The notes under the pieces: generated by a model
Told to the model about the DNA's origin: nothing
Seen by the model: the letters and a program-made list of their open reading frames with translations, nothing else
Databases searched by the model: none
In this document: piece after piece, positions 6,824 to 14,139 of the stretch
Layout of the letters: each line of letters opens with the position of its first letter
How positions within the stretch are numbered: position 1 is the first letter of the stretch
Made by a program: the position numbers and the translations under genes
Source of the DNA: Bacteroidota bacterium
GTDB lineage: Bacteria; Bacteroidota; Rhodothermia; Rhodothermales; UBA10348
Assembly (NCBI GenBank): GCA_022571135.1
Contig: JACZYK010000029.1
Span: forward strand, 1-15,988
DNA: 15,988 nucleotides
Direction of reading: 5' to 3'

Positions 6824-9091
6824 ATGGATCGCAGACTAAGCAGTATAAGTGTCGCTTTTATTCTCCCTCAACTGCTCGCAATATTTATTGGAGCGTGTGC
6901 TCCGCCGAGGATGATCGTCGAGGTCACGGAAAGGCCTGAACCATCGGAGAATATCATCGTCGAGACTCCGCTCACGAGTGACCCGGCCGATGTGACTTCC
7001 GACCCTTTCGCAGGTGTGGAGGTTGGCCGTTTCGACGGAGGTAAGATGTGGACGTTCGACAATCCGCCCGTCGACTACTTCGAGGATACGTATGATTTCA
7101 GGCCTGATTCCTCGTGGTTTGCCAGGGCCATGTTGGGTGCTCTGCGATTTTCGACGTACTGCTCTGCCTCGTTTGTATCGCCCTCCGGTCTCATTCTGAC
7201 GAACCATCACTGTGCCCGTTCAAGCGTAACAGACGTAACACATGCTGGTGAAAACCTTTTGGACAATGGTTTCTATGCCGACTCCCTCTCCGCTGAACGG
7301 CGCGTGGCGGATCTCTACGTAGAGCAGCTTCTTCGCATCCAGGACGTGACGGCTGAAGTATATGGCGCAGCCGAGAATGTACTCGGCGCCGGTCCAAAGG
7401 CCGAAGCCAGGCGCAAAAGAGCCGATGCCATCAAGAGCAGACTGGAATCGATGGCCCAAGCCGAAGATTCCACCATGAAAGTCGAGGTGATCGCTCTGTA
7501 TCACGGAGGGATATACTCGGCGTATACATTCAAAAGGTACAACGACATCAGGCTCGTAATGGCGCCGGAACTCCAGATCGGATTCTTCGGCGGAGATTTC
7601 GACAACTTCACGTTTCCTCGATTCAACCTCGACATGAGCCTGTTTCGCGCTTACGGAGAAGACGGAGAGCCGTTGAACACGCCCGACTATTTTCGCTGGA
7701 ATACCGAAGGGAGTTCGGTTGGCGAGGCTGTCTTCGTGGTAGGAAACCCTGGTTCGACGAGTCGGCTGAGTACGGTCAGCCAACTCGAATACTATAGGGA
7801 CTACTCGCTTCCCCAGAGCATCAAGGTACTTGAAGACCGCTCGGCCATCCTCGAACGATATTTAAGCCGACATCGTGAGGAATCTGAGCGGTTCGATATC
7901 AGAAACGACTATTTCTCCTTACTGAATGAGCTTAAATCAAAGAAGGGGCAGCTTGGGGGTCTTCAGAGCGGCGAGATCATAAAACGGAGGGGCGCTTCGG
8001 ACGCGATCTTAATGCATTCGATCGGCCAGTCTGATTCCTTGTCGGCGGAATATTCTTCGGTCCTTGATGATATCGCCCGCTTGCAGATTTCCAAGAGGGC
8101 ATCGGCCGCAAGGGCCCGAGCGTTTACGCACTTTCTGAATCCGACCATGAGTTCGCATATTCTCACGCGTGCCATGTACGGATACGTCTATACGTTGCTC
8201 AGGCAACGGGGGGCTCCTGCGGATCAGCTGAAGGATATCAGGGACCAGGCTCTGAAGATCAAGGACTGGCCTGAGGATCTTGAACGGGATTATATCGCTA
8301 AAAGACTTTCCGAATTGGTGGAATATCTGGGCTCATCGGACCCGACGAGCAGAAGACTGATGGGGAGCGGTGGCCTGGAGCAACTGGCCGACTCGATCGC
8401 TGCAACATCGGTTCTGGCGGACTCCGCTCAATTTATATCCGTTCTTGACGAAAACTACCTCACGAGCGGCGACATAACGGTCGAAGTCATCGGCGCAATC
8501 GCTCCTTTGTACTTCACACTGGACCAGCAGCTCAGGGATTTCATGGATAGAGAGGAGACCTATTCATCTCGTCTGGCCAGAGCCCGGTTTGCCGTTGTTG
8601 GGGGAATCATGCCGCCGGACGCGTCATTTTCACTCCGGATCGCAGACGGCATCGTTTCCGGCTACGCCTATAACGGGACGATAGCGCCCGCCTTTACGAC
8701 GTATTACGGATTGTACGATCAGACTTTTTCGCATTCAGGCAGAGAGGAATGGACACTACCGGAGCGCTGGAATAATCCGGCGGCCGAGTTTGATCTTTCC
8801 ACTCCACTGAATCTCGTCTCGACCAATGATATTACCGGCGGTAACTCCGGATCTCCACTTCTGAACCGGGATCTTGAGATCGTGGGTCTGGTTTTCGACA
8901 GTAATATGGAAGCCCTTCCTAACGAGTATCTATTTCGGAGTGAGTCGGGCCGCACCATTTCAGTTGATGCCCGTGGCATAATCGAAGCCCTCGACGACAT
9001 ATATGGTGCCGATCGTATCGTAATAGAAATTCTCACGGGAACGCTTCATCGGTCGGAGCGCGAAGCGGATCAGGCGGGTTCATCCCGATAG
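6824..9091 (+). CDS. S46-family dipeptidyl-peptidase (DPP7/DPP11-like), probable lipoprotein
   Basis: This 755-residue serine peptidase belongs to family S46, chymotrypsin-like exopeptidases that remove dipeptides from peptide N termini. The triad can be read directly: His129 in TNHHC, Asp269 in FNLDM, and Ser675 in GGNSGSP. Further S46 landmarks are FGGDFDNFTFPRF (254-266) and VGNPGST (305-311). A lipobox IGAC (Cys25) after a hydrophobic N terminus suggests a membrane-anchored lipoprotein rather than the soluble periplasmic enzymes usually studied. Position 693, 18 residues after the catalytic Ser, corresponds to residue 673 of Porphyromonas enzymes, where Arg gives DPP11 its acidic P1 preference and Gly is found in DPP7; here it is Ser. 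AGGAAG five bases before the ATG is a good ribosome binding site. The 3' end overlaps a convergent gene by 12 bases. Confidence 0.93.
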   Translation: MDRRLSSISVAFILPQLLAIFIGACAPPRMIVEVTERPEPSENIIVETPLTSDPADVTSDPFAGVEVGRFDGGKMWTFDNPPVDYFEDTYDFRPDSSWFARAMLGALRFSTYCSASFVSPSGLILTNHHCARSSVTDVTHAGENLLDNGFYADSLSAERRVADLYVEQLLRIQDVTAEVYGAAENVLGAGPKAEARRKRADAIKSRLESMAQAEDSTMKVEVIALYHGGIYSAYTFKRYNDIRLVMAPELQIGFFGGDFDNFTFPRFNLDMSLFRAYGEDGEPLNTPDYFRWNTEGSSVGEAVFVVGNPGSTSRLSTVSQLEYYRDYSLPQSIKVLEDRSAILERYLSRHREESERFDIRNDYFSLLNELKSKKGQLGGLQSGEIIKRRGASDAILMHSIGQSDSLSAEYSSVLDDIARLQISKRASAARARAFTHFLNPTMSSHILTRAMYGYVYTLLRQRGAPADQLKDIRDQALKIKDWPEDLERDYIAKRLSELVEYLGSSDPTSRRLMGSGGLEQLADSIAATSVLADSAQFISVLDENYLTSGDITVEVIGAIAPLYFTLDQQLRDFMDREETYSSRLARARFAVVGGIMPPDASFSLRIADGIVSGYAYNGTIAPAFTTYYGLYDQTFSHSGREEWTLPERWNNPAAEFDLSTPLNLVSTNDITGGNSGSPLLNRDLEIVGLVFDSNMEALPNEYLFRSESGRTISVDARGIIEALDDIYGADRIVIEILTGTLHRSEREADQAGSSR

Positions 9092-9982
9092 CGCCCGAAG
9101 AATCGATGGAACGACATCCGTGAGAGAGGAGGCGCCATGGAAAGCGTCGGCATCCGGGCCGAATACCGCCAGGGGCACCCGATTACGCGTGTGGGTTTTC
9201 ACCGATAGATCCTCCATATTGCCGTGGTCGCTCGTGACGATCAGAGTAAATTCCTGATTGAAAGCCCGGGCCGCAAGGCCTGCGACCAGGCGGTCAATGG
9301 AACGCAGGCATTCAGTTGCCGCATCGATAGAACGTGCGTGACCCGCTTTATCGGTCAGGAAGTACTCGAATGCAGTGAATGAATGGCGTGCCGCAATATC
9401 TGAAAGTCTACGGGCCGCCTCCTCCTCGGTAATCGTGTCTACACACGGTCCAAGATGAGCTTGAAGCCGGGCGCCTGTGATATCGGCTGCCAGGGCCCGT
9501 CCTTCGATCAGATCGTCTAGCGTTCGAATCGGAGTGCCCGAATCAAGGCAGCATCGCGTCGTTACCGACCATCTGTTTCTGCGGCGAACGTAATCGAAAA
9601 ATTTCGGTGGATAGGCGTTCACGAAAGCCGCGCTTCCGCCAATTATTCCGATTTCTTTGAAGATATTGTGCTCGGCGATGACCTGTCGGGAGGTCGAATG
9701 CGGAAACGGACCGAAATGGCGTCCGGCAAGGGCTGCACAATTAACGCCTGTGAACAGGGTGGCCTGTCCCGTCCCGCTCTGCGGGAGCCCTGGGATGTCC
9801 AGACACGCATCGATGTGCTGAAAACTGATCCCGTCCCGATTCACGGTAACGGATTCGTCGGTCCACTGCTGCCCATCCGAGAGTAGCGTGAATCCCGGAA
9901 GCTCATCTCGTGTGAATGGATTCTCGCGGGTCGCTCTCCCCAGACCGATACCGTCGATAAACAGAAGTAGAAACCGGTTCAA
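9080..9982 (-). CDS. Alkaline-phosphatase-superfamily metalloenzyme (phosphomutase/phosphatase-like)
   Basis: This 300-residue protein has the two-metal site of the alkaline phosphatase / cofactor-independent phosphoglycerate mutase / phosphopentomutase superfamily. The likely ligands are Asp10 (FIDGIGLG), Asp211 and His215 (TDKAGHA), Asp252-His253 (TSDHGN) and His264 (KTHTRNRVP). The motif PQSGTGQATLFTG (67-79) should carry the Ser or Thr that is phosphorylated. Residues about 85-190 form a compact inserted cap. It is shorter than true phosphoglycerate mutases (about 400-550 residues) and phosphopentomutases (about 400), so a narrower phosphatase or mutase role is likely, with unknown substrate. 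It starts with TTG (9982-9980); no ATG or GTG with a plausible leader was found for about 100 bases upstream in frame, and starting at MNRFLLLFIDG matches the fold's first strand. It has no signal peptide. The 3' end overlaps the S46 gene tail to tail. Confidence 0.8.
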   Translation of the reverse strand: MNRFLLLFIDGIGLGRATRENPFTRDELPGFTLLSDGQQWTDESVTVNRDGISFQHIDACLDIPGLPQSGTGQATLFTGVNCAALAGRHFGPFPHSTSRQVIAEHNIFKEIGIIGGSAAFVNAYPPKFFDYVRRRNRWSVTTRCCLDSGTPIRTLDDLIEGRALAADITGARLQAHLGPCVDTITEEEAARRLSDIAARHSFTAFEYFLTDKAGHARSIDAATECLRSIDRLVAGLAARAFNQEFTLIVTSDHGNMEDLSVKTHTRNRVPLAVFGPDADAFHGASSLTDVVPSILRALSG

Positions 9983-10203
9983 CTTTAGACGTTGTCTGTT
10001 TGCTCGGTCGACCGCGTACGTAGAAACGACCCGAACGATCCATCCACGGAAAAACGGGGAGTTTGCTGGGTATTTTACGATTGAAACCGAAGAAAGCCCC
10101 CTTTATGTTGAGGGGAGTATGTCAAAAAGAGTTTTAAACGGGTTCTACCCGTCCAGGCTCGCGCGGCGCTTCACCGGCTGAATTCATACGAAGGTGGTTA
10201 ACC

Positions 10204-11400
10204 ATGTGGGAAAGGATAGACAAGTTTTCGAACCGACTGACGGGCTTAGGAGATAGCTGCCTATACGGTCTGGTACTGAGTGGCGGCGGCGCCCGTGCCG
10301 CTTATCAGGCGGGCGTTATGCAATACATTTCGGACTCGTTTCCGGAGCAGCAGTTTCCCATCATGACCGGCGTGTCTGCAGGATCGCTGAATGTGGCACA
10401 TCTAGCAAACAATACCGCAGGTCTTCGGCCGGCCGTCAGTAACCTGGTGAACTGGTGGGAGAAGCTGACCTCGGACGACGTTTACAGGGCCAAATCGGGA
10501 TTCCAGCTTTTCTGGAATGCCGTCACAAAAATTGGGGACGATGATGACAGCGCGGACGAATCAGGCCGTGGAATAGTGGATACAGAGCCGCTGAGACGAT
10601 TCCTCAGGAAGAACTTGAATGCCGATGATGGGAGGCTCTCCGGAATTACCGCGAATATTCGTTTGGGCAGACTGAATGCTTGTGCCCTGGTCACTACCAA
10701 TTATGCCACCGGCCAATCGGTTACTTGGGTGGAAGGAGACCAGATCGAAGGGTGGGAGAGACCGAACAGGATCAGCATCCAGGGGCCTCTGACCATTGAT
10801 CATATCATGGCTTCCTCCGCGTTACCCGGCCTCTTTCCGGCAATTAAACTGGGAGATATGTGGTATGGGGATGGGGGAATTCGACTTGCTGAGCCGCTCA
10901 GTCCGGCCATTCACCTCAGGGCGGATCGTATTCTGGCCATATCTACCAGGTATGGTAGATCCAGGCTTGAGGCGGATGATCCCGCGGTCATCGGATATCC
11001 CCCGTCCGCACAGATTTTCGGAACCCTCCTGAACGCTGTATTTCTTGACCATTTGGATCAGGATGCACTGTCCGTCGCACGGATAAACTCACTCCTCAGA
11101 TCTCTTCCGCCCTGGCGGAGAAAAGGCATGCGGATCGTCAACCTTCTGGTTATCCGACCTTCCGTAGATCTCGGAAGACTGGCTGGAGAATTTCAGTCCG
11201 ACCTCGGAGGAGCACTCAATCTCCTTGCGAGAGGACTGCGCAGCAAGGATACAAAATCACCCGACTGGTTGTCCATGCTGCTGTTCGAACCAGACTATTC
11301 GACCCGTCTGATGGAAATAGGGTATGACGACGCTAGAAACCTAAAAGAGAGACTCGAACGCTTTTTCGATCCCGGGAAGCGATGGTCAGATGTGTGCTGA
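10204..11400 (+). CDS. Patatin-like phospholipase
   Basis: The 398-residue protein carries the patatin Ser-Asp dyad. The oxyanion loop is GGGARAAYQAG (27-37), the nucleophile elbow is GVSAG with Ser58, and the catalytic Asp223 lies in DGG after the conserved ASSALPGLFPAIKLGDMWYGDGG region (203-225). These enzymes hydrolyse acyl esters of lipids. There is no signal peptide or barrel domain, so it is likely cytosolic or peripheral, unlike patatin-barrel fusions of the PlpD type. An acidic loop DDDDSADES (112-120) interrupts the helical part, and the C-terminal 130 residues are charged and have no obvious extra domain. AAGGTGG at good spacing before the ATG is a strong ribosome binding site. It stands alone, with a divergent gene upstream and a minus-strand tRNA downstream. 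Its lipid substrate cannot be read from sequence. Confidence 0.9.
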   Translation: MWERIDKFSNRLTGLGDSCLYGLVLSGGGARAAYQAGVMQYISDSFPEQQFPIMTGVSAGSLNVAHLANNTAGLRPAVSNLVNWWEKLTSDDVYRAKSGFQLFWNAVTKIGDDDDSADESGRGIVDTEPLRRFLRKNLNADDGRLSGITANIRLGRLNACALVTTNYATGQSVTWVEGDQIEGWERPNRISIQGPLTIDHIMASSALPGLFPAIKLGDMWYGDGGIRLAEPLSPAIHLRADRILAISTRYGRSRLEADDPAVIGYPPSAQIFGTLLNAVFLDHLDQDALSVARINSLLRSLPPWRRKGMRIVNLLVIRPSVDLGRLAGEFQSDLGGALNLLARGLRSKDTKSPDWLSMLLFEPDYSTRLMEIGYDDARNLKERLERFFDPGKRWSDVC

Positions 11401-11434
11401 ATAAAAAAGAGCACACAACCAGTCGATTGTGCGC
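11401..11434 (-). terminator. Intrinsic terminator of tRNA-fMet
   Basis: On the minus strand, GCGCACAA (11434-11427) pairs with TTGTGTGC (11418-11411) in an eight-base-pair stem with one G-U wobble and loop TCGACTGG. It is followed directly by TCTTTTTTAT. It begins 9 bases after the tRNA 3' end, which is the classic arrangement. The stem overlaps the 3' untranslated start of the opposite patatin gene. Confidence 0.75.
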
Positions 11435-11443
11435 CCCGTGCTG

Positions 11444-11516
<73 letters not shown>

Positions 11517-11529
11517 ATATAGATTCCGG

Positions 11530-11558
11530 AAAGTACGAACAAACGCGGTTTCTGACAA
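11530..11558 (-). promoter_or_regulatory. Probable promoter of tRNA-fMet
   Basis: On the minus strand TTGTCA (11558-11553, five of six bases of the -35 consensus) is followed after 17 bases by TACTTT (11535-11530). This leaves 13 bases before the tRNA 5' end. Spacing is ideal, but the -10 matches at only three bases. Confidence 0.4.
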
Positions 11559-11693
11559 CCGATATGGCGCACGGACTCGACAGGCTCGTGTCTTTTCTGT
11601 TAACTCGGCTTTCGGTCGTCGTCGGGACGTGGCTGTATCGAACATCCTCCGTATTTTCCGCGAGTTTTCTGATCATCAAGTAACCAAGCGGAA

Positions 11694-12902
11694 ATGGTCA
11701 CTCTGCACCCCTTTCGAGCTGTCCGCCCTGTCCCGGAGTATGCCGCCGAAATAGCGTGCGTCCCGTATGACGTCGTCAGCACCGATGAAGCCAGAGTGTT
11801 GGCCGACGGCAGACCTCTGAGCTTTCTGCGGGTCATTCGACCCGAGATCGACCTTGCGCCGGGAATGGATCAGTACGATGATGCCGTGTACGAAAAGGGT
11901 GCCGATAATCTCAGGAAATACGTCGTTGGGCCTCATTCCCTGGAGGAAAAGGATCCTTCGCTCTACGTTTACAGAATCATCATGAACGGCCGGGCGCAAA
12001 CGGGAATTTTCGGATGCGTTTCCGTATCGGATTACGACTCGGACGTGATCCTGAAGCACGAAAAAACAAGACCCGTCAAAGAAGACGACAGAACGCGGCA
12101 TATCATCACCCAGCGCGCGCATGCAGAGCCCATCATGCTCACATTCAGAGATCACCCCGGCGTTGCCCGCGTGCTGGACGCGACGACCGAAACGACCCCG
12201 ATTTATGATTTGACAGCTCCCGACGGTAATCAACACACGATATGGACTGTCCGGGATCCTCAACGGCTGGTCGTGCTTTTCCAGGAGATAGATTTTCTAT
12301 ACATCGCCGATGGTCATCACAGATGCAAGGCTGCCAGTAGAGCTGCGGAAGCTGTAGCGGGAAAGCCCGGGGTGTCGGATGAAGTTCGGTATTTCCCGGC
12401 AGTGCTGTTTCCGATGAGGGCGATGCGCATCATGGCCTATAACCGGATCATCAGACGTTTACCTGTGTCCCCCGAAGAAATCCTTGCAACGCTTGAAGAC
12501 AGGTTTCGAGTGACCCGGAGCGCCCCGCCGGTACCGGCCGTAAAAGGACAGATTTCCGTACTGCTCAATGGATCCTGGTATGGGATCGAACTTCCTCAGA
12601 CGGCGGGATCAACTGCGGCTGACCGCCTGGATGTGGGCCGGCTTACCGAATTTATTCTCGATCCACTCCTGGGTATTACAGACCCGAGAAGAGATCCAAA
12701 CATAGACTTTGTGGGAGGTATCAGGGGTACGGATGAATTGGAGCTTTTCGTTCGAGAAGGGAAGGCTGAAATGGCCATCTCCATGTACCCAACCAGCATC
12801 CAGGAACTTGTTGACATCTCGGATGCGGGCCTGCTAATGCCTCCTAAATCCACGTGGTTTGAGCCGAAGCTTCGAAGCGGGCTCCTTGTGCATCTGTTTT
12901 AA
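11694..12902 (+). CDS. DUF1015 family protein
   Basis: This 402-residue cytosolic protein is a clear member of DUF1015. Family landmarks are HPFRAVRP at the start, VPYDVVS (23-29), RPEIDL (49-54), the KHEKT motif (121-125), and the strongest signature ADGHHR (205-210). The biochemical role is not established to my knowledge. DGHHR resembles the short His/Arg motif of ParB/Srx-fold enzymes, a fold that includes free-serine kinases, but that link is inference only. It lies 114 bases upstream of serC on the same strand, and I believe this pairing recurs in related genomes, which would suggest a role around phosphoserine or serine. It starts at the ATG after AGCGGA, a weak ribosome binding site; no upstream alternative stands out. 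A strong hairpin follows the stop codon. Confidence 0.88.
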   Translation: MVTLHPFRAVRPVPEYAAEIACVPYDVVSTDEARVLADGRPLSFLRVIRPEIDLAPGMDQYDDAVYEKGADNLRKYVVGPHSLEEKDPSLYVYRIIMNGRAQTGIFGCVSVSDYDSDVILKHEKTRPVKEDDRTRHIITQRAHAEPIMLTFRDHPGVARVLDATTETTPIYDLTAPDGNQHTIWTVRDPQRLVVLFQEIDFLYIADGHHRCKAASRAAEAVAGKPGVSDEVRYFPAVLFPMRAMRIMAYNRIIRRLPVSPEEILATLEDRFRVTRSAPPVPAVKGQISVLLNGSWYGIELPQTAGSTAADRLDVGRLTEFILDPLLGITDPRRDPNIDFVGGIRGTDELELFVREGKAEMAISMYPTSIQELVDISDAGLLMPPKSTWFEPKLRSGLLVHLF

Positions 12903-12925
12903 ACATGCCGAACATCGACTTTAGG

Positions 12926-12957
12926 TACGATACATCGACGGAGTCGGTGTAATCGTA
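12926..12957 (+). terminator. Hairpin after the DUF1015 gene, possible terminator
   Basis: Bases 12926-12939 pair with 12943-12957 in a 14-base-pair stem with one bulged A (12951), one G-U wobble (12935/12947) and a three-base GGA loop. It starts 24 bases after the stop codon. Only ATTTGG follows, so a classic U-tract is missing. It could end or attenuate transcription before serC, or protect the mRNA end. Confidence 0.4.
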
Positions 12958-12979
12958 TTTGGAATAAACGCTAAACGAG

Positions 12980-12995
12980 GAGTCCTCGGGGACTC
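12980..12995 (+). promoter_or_regulatory. Perfect hairpin in the serC leader
   Basis: GAGTCC (12980-12985) pairs perfectly with GGACTC (12990-12995) around a TCGG tetraloop, 21 bases before the serC start codon, followed by GAATTTTGGG. It may influence serC translation or act as a second weak terminator. No known riboswitch fold is recognisable in this 114-base gap. Confidence 0.3.
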
Positions 12996-13016
12996 GAATT
13001 TTGGGAACCAAGAAGA

Positions 13017-14090
13017 ATGGAACGTAAATATAATTTCTCCGCAGGGCCGGGAACGATTCCGGTGGAAGTTCTCGAAGAAGCTCAGCGAGAGTTTCTGGTT
13101 TATCGGGAAGCCGGAGCGTCCGTGATCGAAATCAGTCACCGTTCACCTGAATACACGGCGATCGCCGAAAGTGCTCGGTCTTCTCTGCGCTCCTTGCTGG
13201 GACTTTCTGAGGACTGGCACATCCTGTTCCTCCAGGGTGGCGCTTCGATGCAGTTTTATCAAATTCCTCTCAATTTCTTGCGGGAGGATCAGAGCGCGGA
13301 TTATCTGGTCACCGGGGCGTGGTCGAAGAAGGCGGTCACCGAAGCGAAAAGGTTCGGACGTGCCAATACGGCGGCCTCTGGAGCCGATGTCGACTTCAAA
13401 GCCATTCCGGATCCGACGACGTGGGACCTCACGGCGAATGCGGCTTACGTCCACTATACGTCTAACAACACCATATTCGGGACTCAGTATCCGTCGGAGC
13501 CCGTGACCGAGGCGCCTCTTGTATGTGATGCATCAAGCGATTTTCTGTGCAGGCCTTTCAATGTGGACGGACACGGCCTGATCTACGCGGGAGCCCAGAA
13601 GAATATCGGTCCATCGGGAGTGACTGTTGTCCTGATTCATGACGATTTTTTCAGGACTCGTAAAGATGATATCCCGACGATGCTCGACTATGGAACACAC
13701 GTGGAGAAACTTTTCAATACGCCTCCTGTCTTCGCCGTGTACCTCGTCGAAAAGGTACTTCGATGGTTGAAGAATCTGGGTGGACTTGAAGCGATGGAAA
13801 ATAGGAACGTGGCGAAAGCCGACGTTCTCTATGAGAGAATCGATCGTACGGACTTCTATCGAGGGACAGCCGACAGAGATTCACGCTCACTCATGAATGT
13901 GACATTTCGCCTGGAGTCAGAGGAGCTCGAGGTAGAGTTCATCGCAGAGGCAAAGCGAAACCGGCTTCTCGCTCTTAAAGGGCACCGATCCGTAGGGGGC
14001 GCAAGGGCATCCATATACAATGCATGCACGCTAGAAGCGGTCGATGCGCTGGTATCTTTCATGGACGAATTCGAAAAAGAAAAGGGCTAA
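13017..14090 (+). CDS. serC: Phosphoserine aminotransferase
   Basis: SerC is a PLP enzyme of the class V aminotransferase group. It converts 3-phosphohydroxypyruvate and glutamate to phosphoserine and 2-oxoglutarate in cytosolic serine synthesis; the homologous reaction with a 4-phosphothreonine precursor serves vitamin B6 synthesis. The 357-residue length is normal. Visible landmarks are NFSAGPG at 6-12, SHRSPEY (40-46), the phosphate/PLP loop GGASMQF (74-80), HYTSNNTIFGTQ (146-157), CDASSDF (170-176) and the PLP-binding Lys195 in AGAQKNIGPSG. GHRSVGG and RASIYNA near the C terminus are also typical. The ATG follows AAGAAGA. It is the first of a likely operon with the transhydrogenase genes, 49 bases from pntAA. 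serA and serB are not in the window. Confidence 0.97.
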   Translation: MERKYNFSAGPGTIPVEVLEEAQREFLVYREAGASVIEISHRSPEYTAIAESARSSLRSLLGLSEDWHILFLQGGASMQFYQIPLNFLREDQSADYLVTGAWSKKAVTEAKRFGRANTAASGADVDFKAIPDPTTWDLTANAAYVHYTSNNTIFGTQYPSEPVTEAPLVCDASSDFLCRPFNVDGHGLIYAGAQKNIGPSGVTVVLIHDDFFRTRKDDIPTMLDYGTHVEKLFNTPPVFAVYLVEKVLRWLKNLGGLEAMENRNVAKADVLYERIDRTDFYRGTADRDSRSLMNVTFRLESEELEVEFIAEAKRNRLLALKGHRSVGGARASIYNACTLEAVDALVSFMDEFEKEKG

Positions 14091-14139
14091 TTAGTAGTCG
14101 TTAAGCCTACGCGCGGAGTAAGCACAAGACACAATCAAA

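Noticed and set aside
7220..7783. Minus-strand reading frame of 187 codons
   Set aside because: It lies wholly opposite the S46 peptidase, including its Asp-containing motif, and its translation has no family features.
11676..12263. Minus-strand frame of 195 codons
   Set aside because: It is opposite the DUF1015 gene, which carries all the family motifs, and its own translation resembles nothing.
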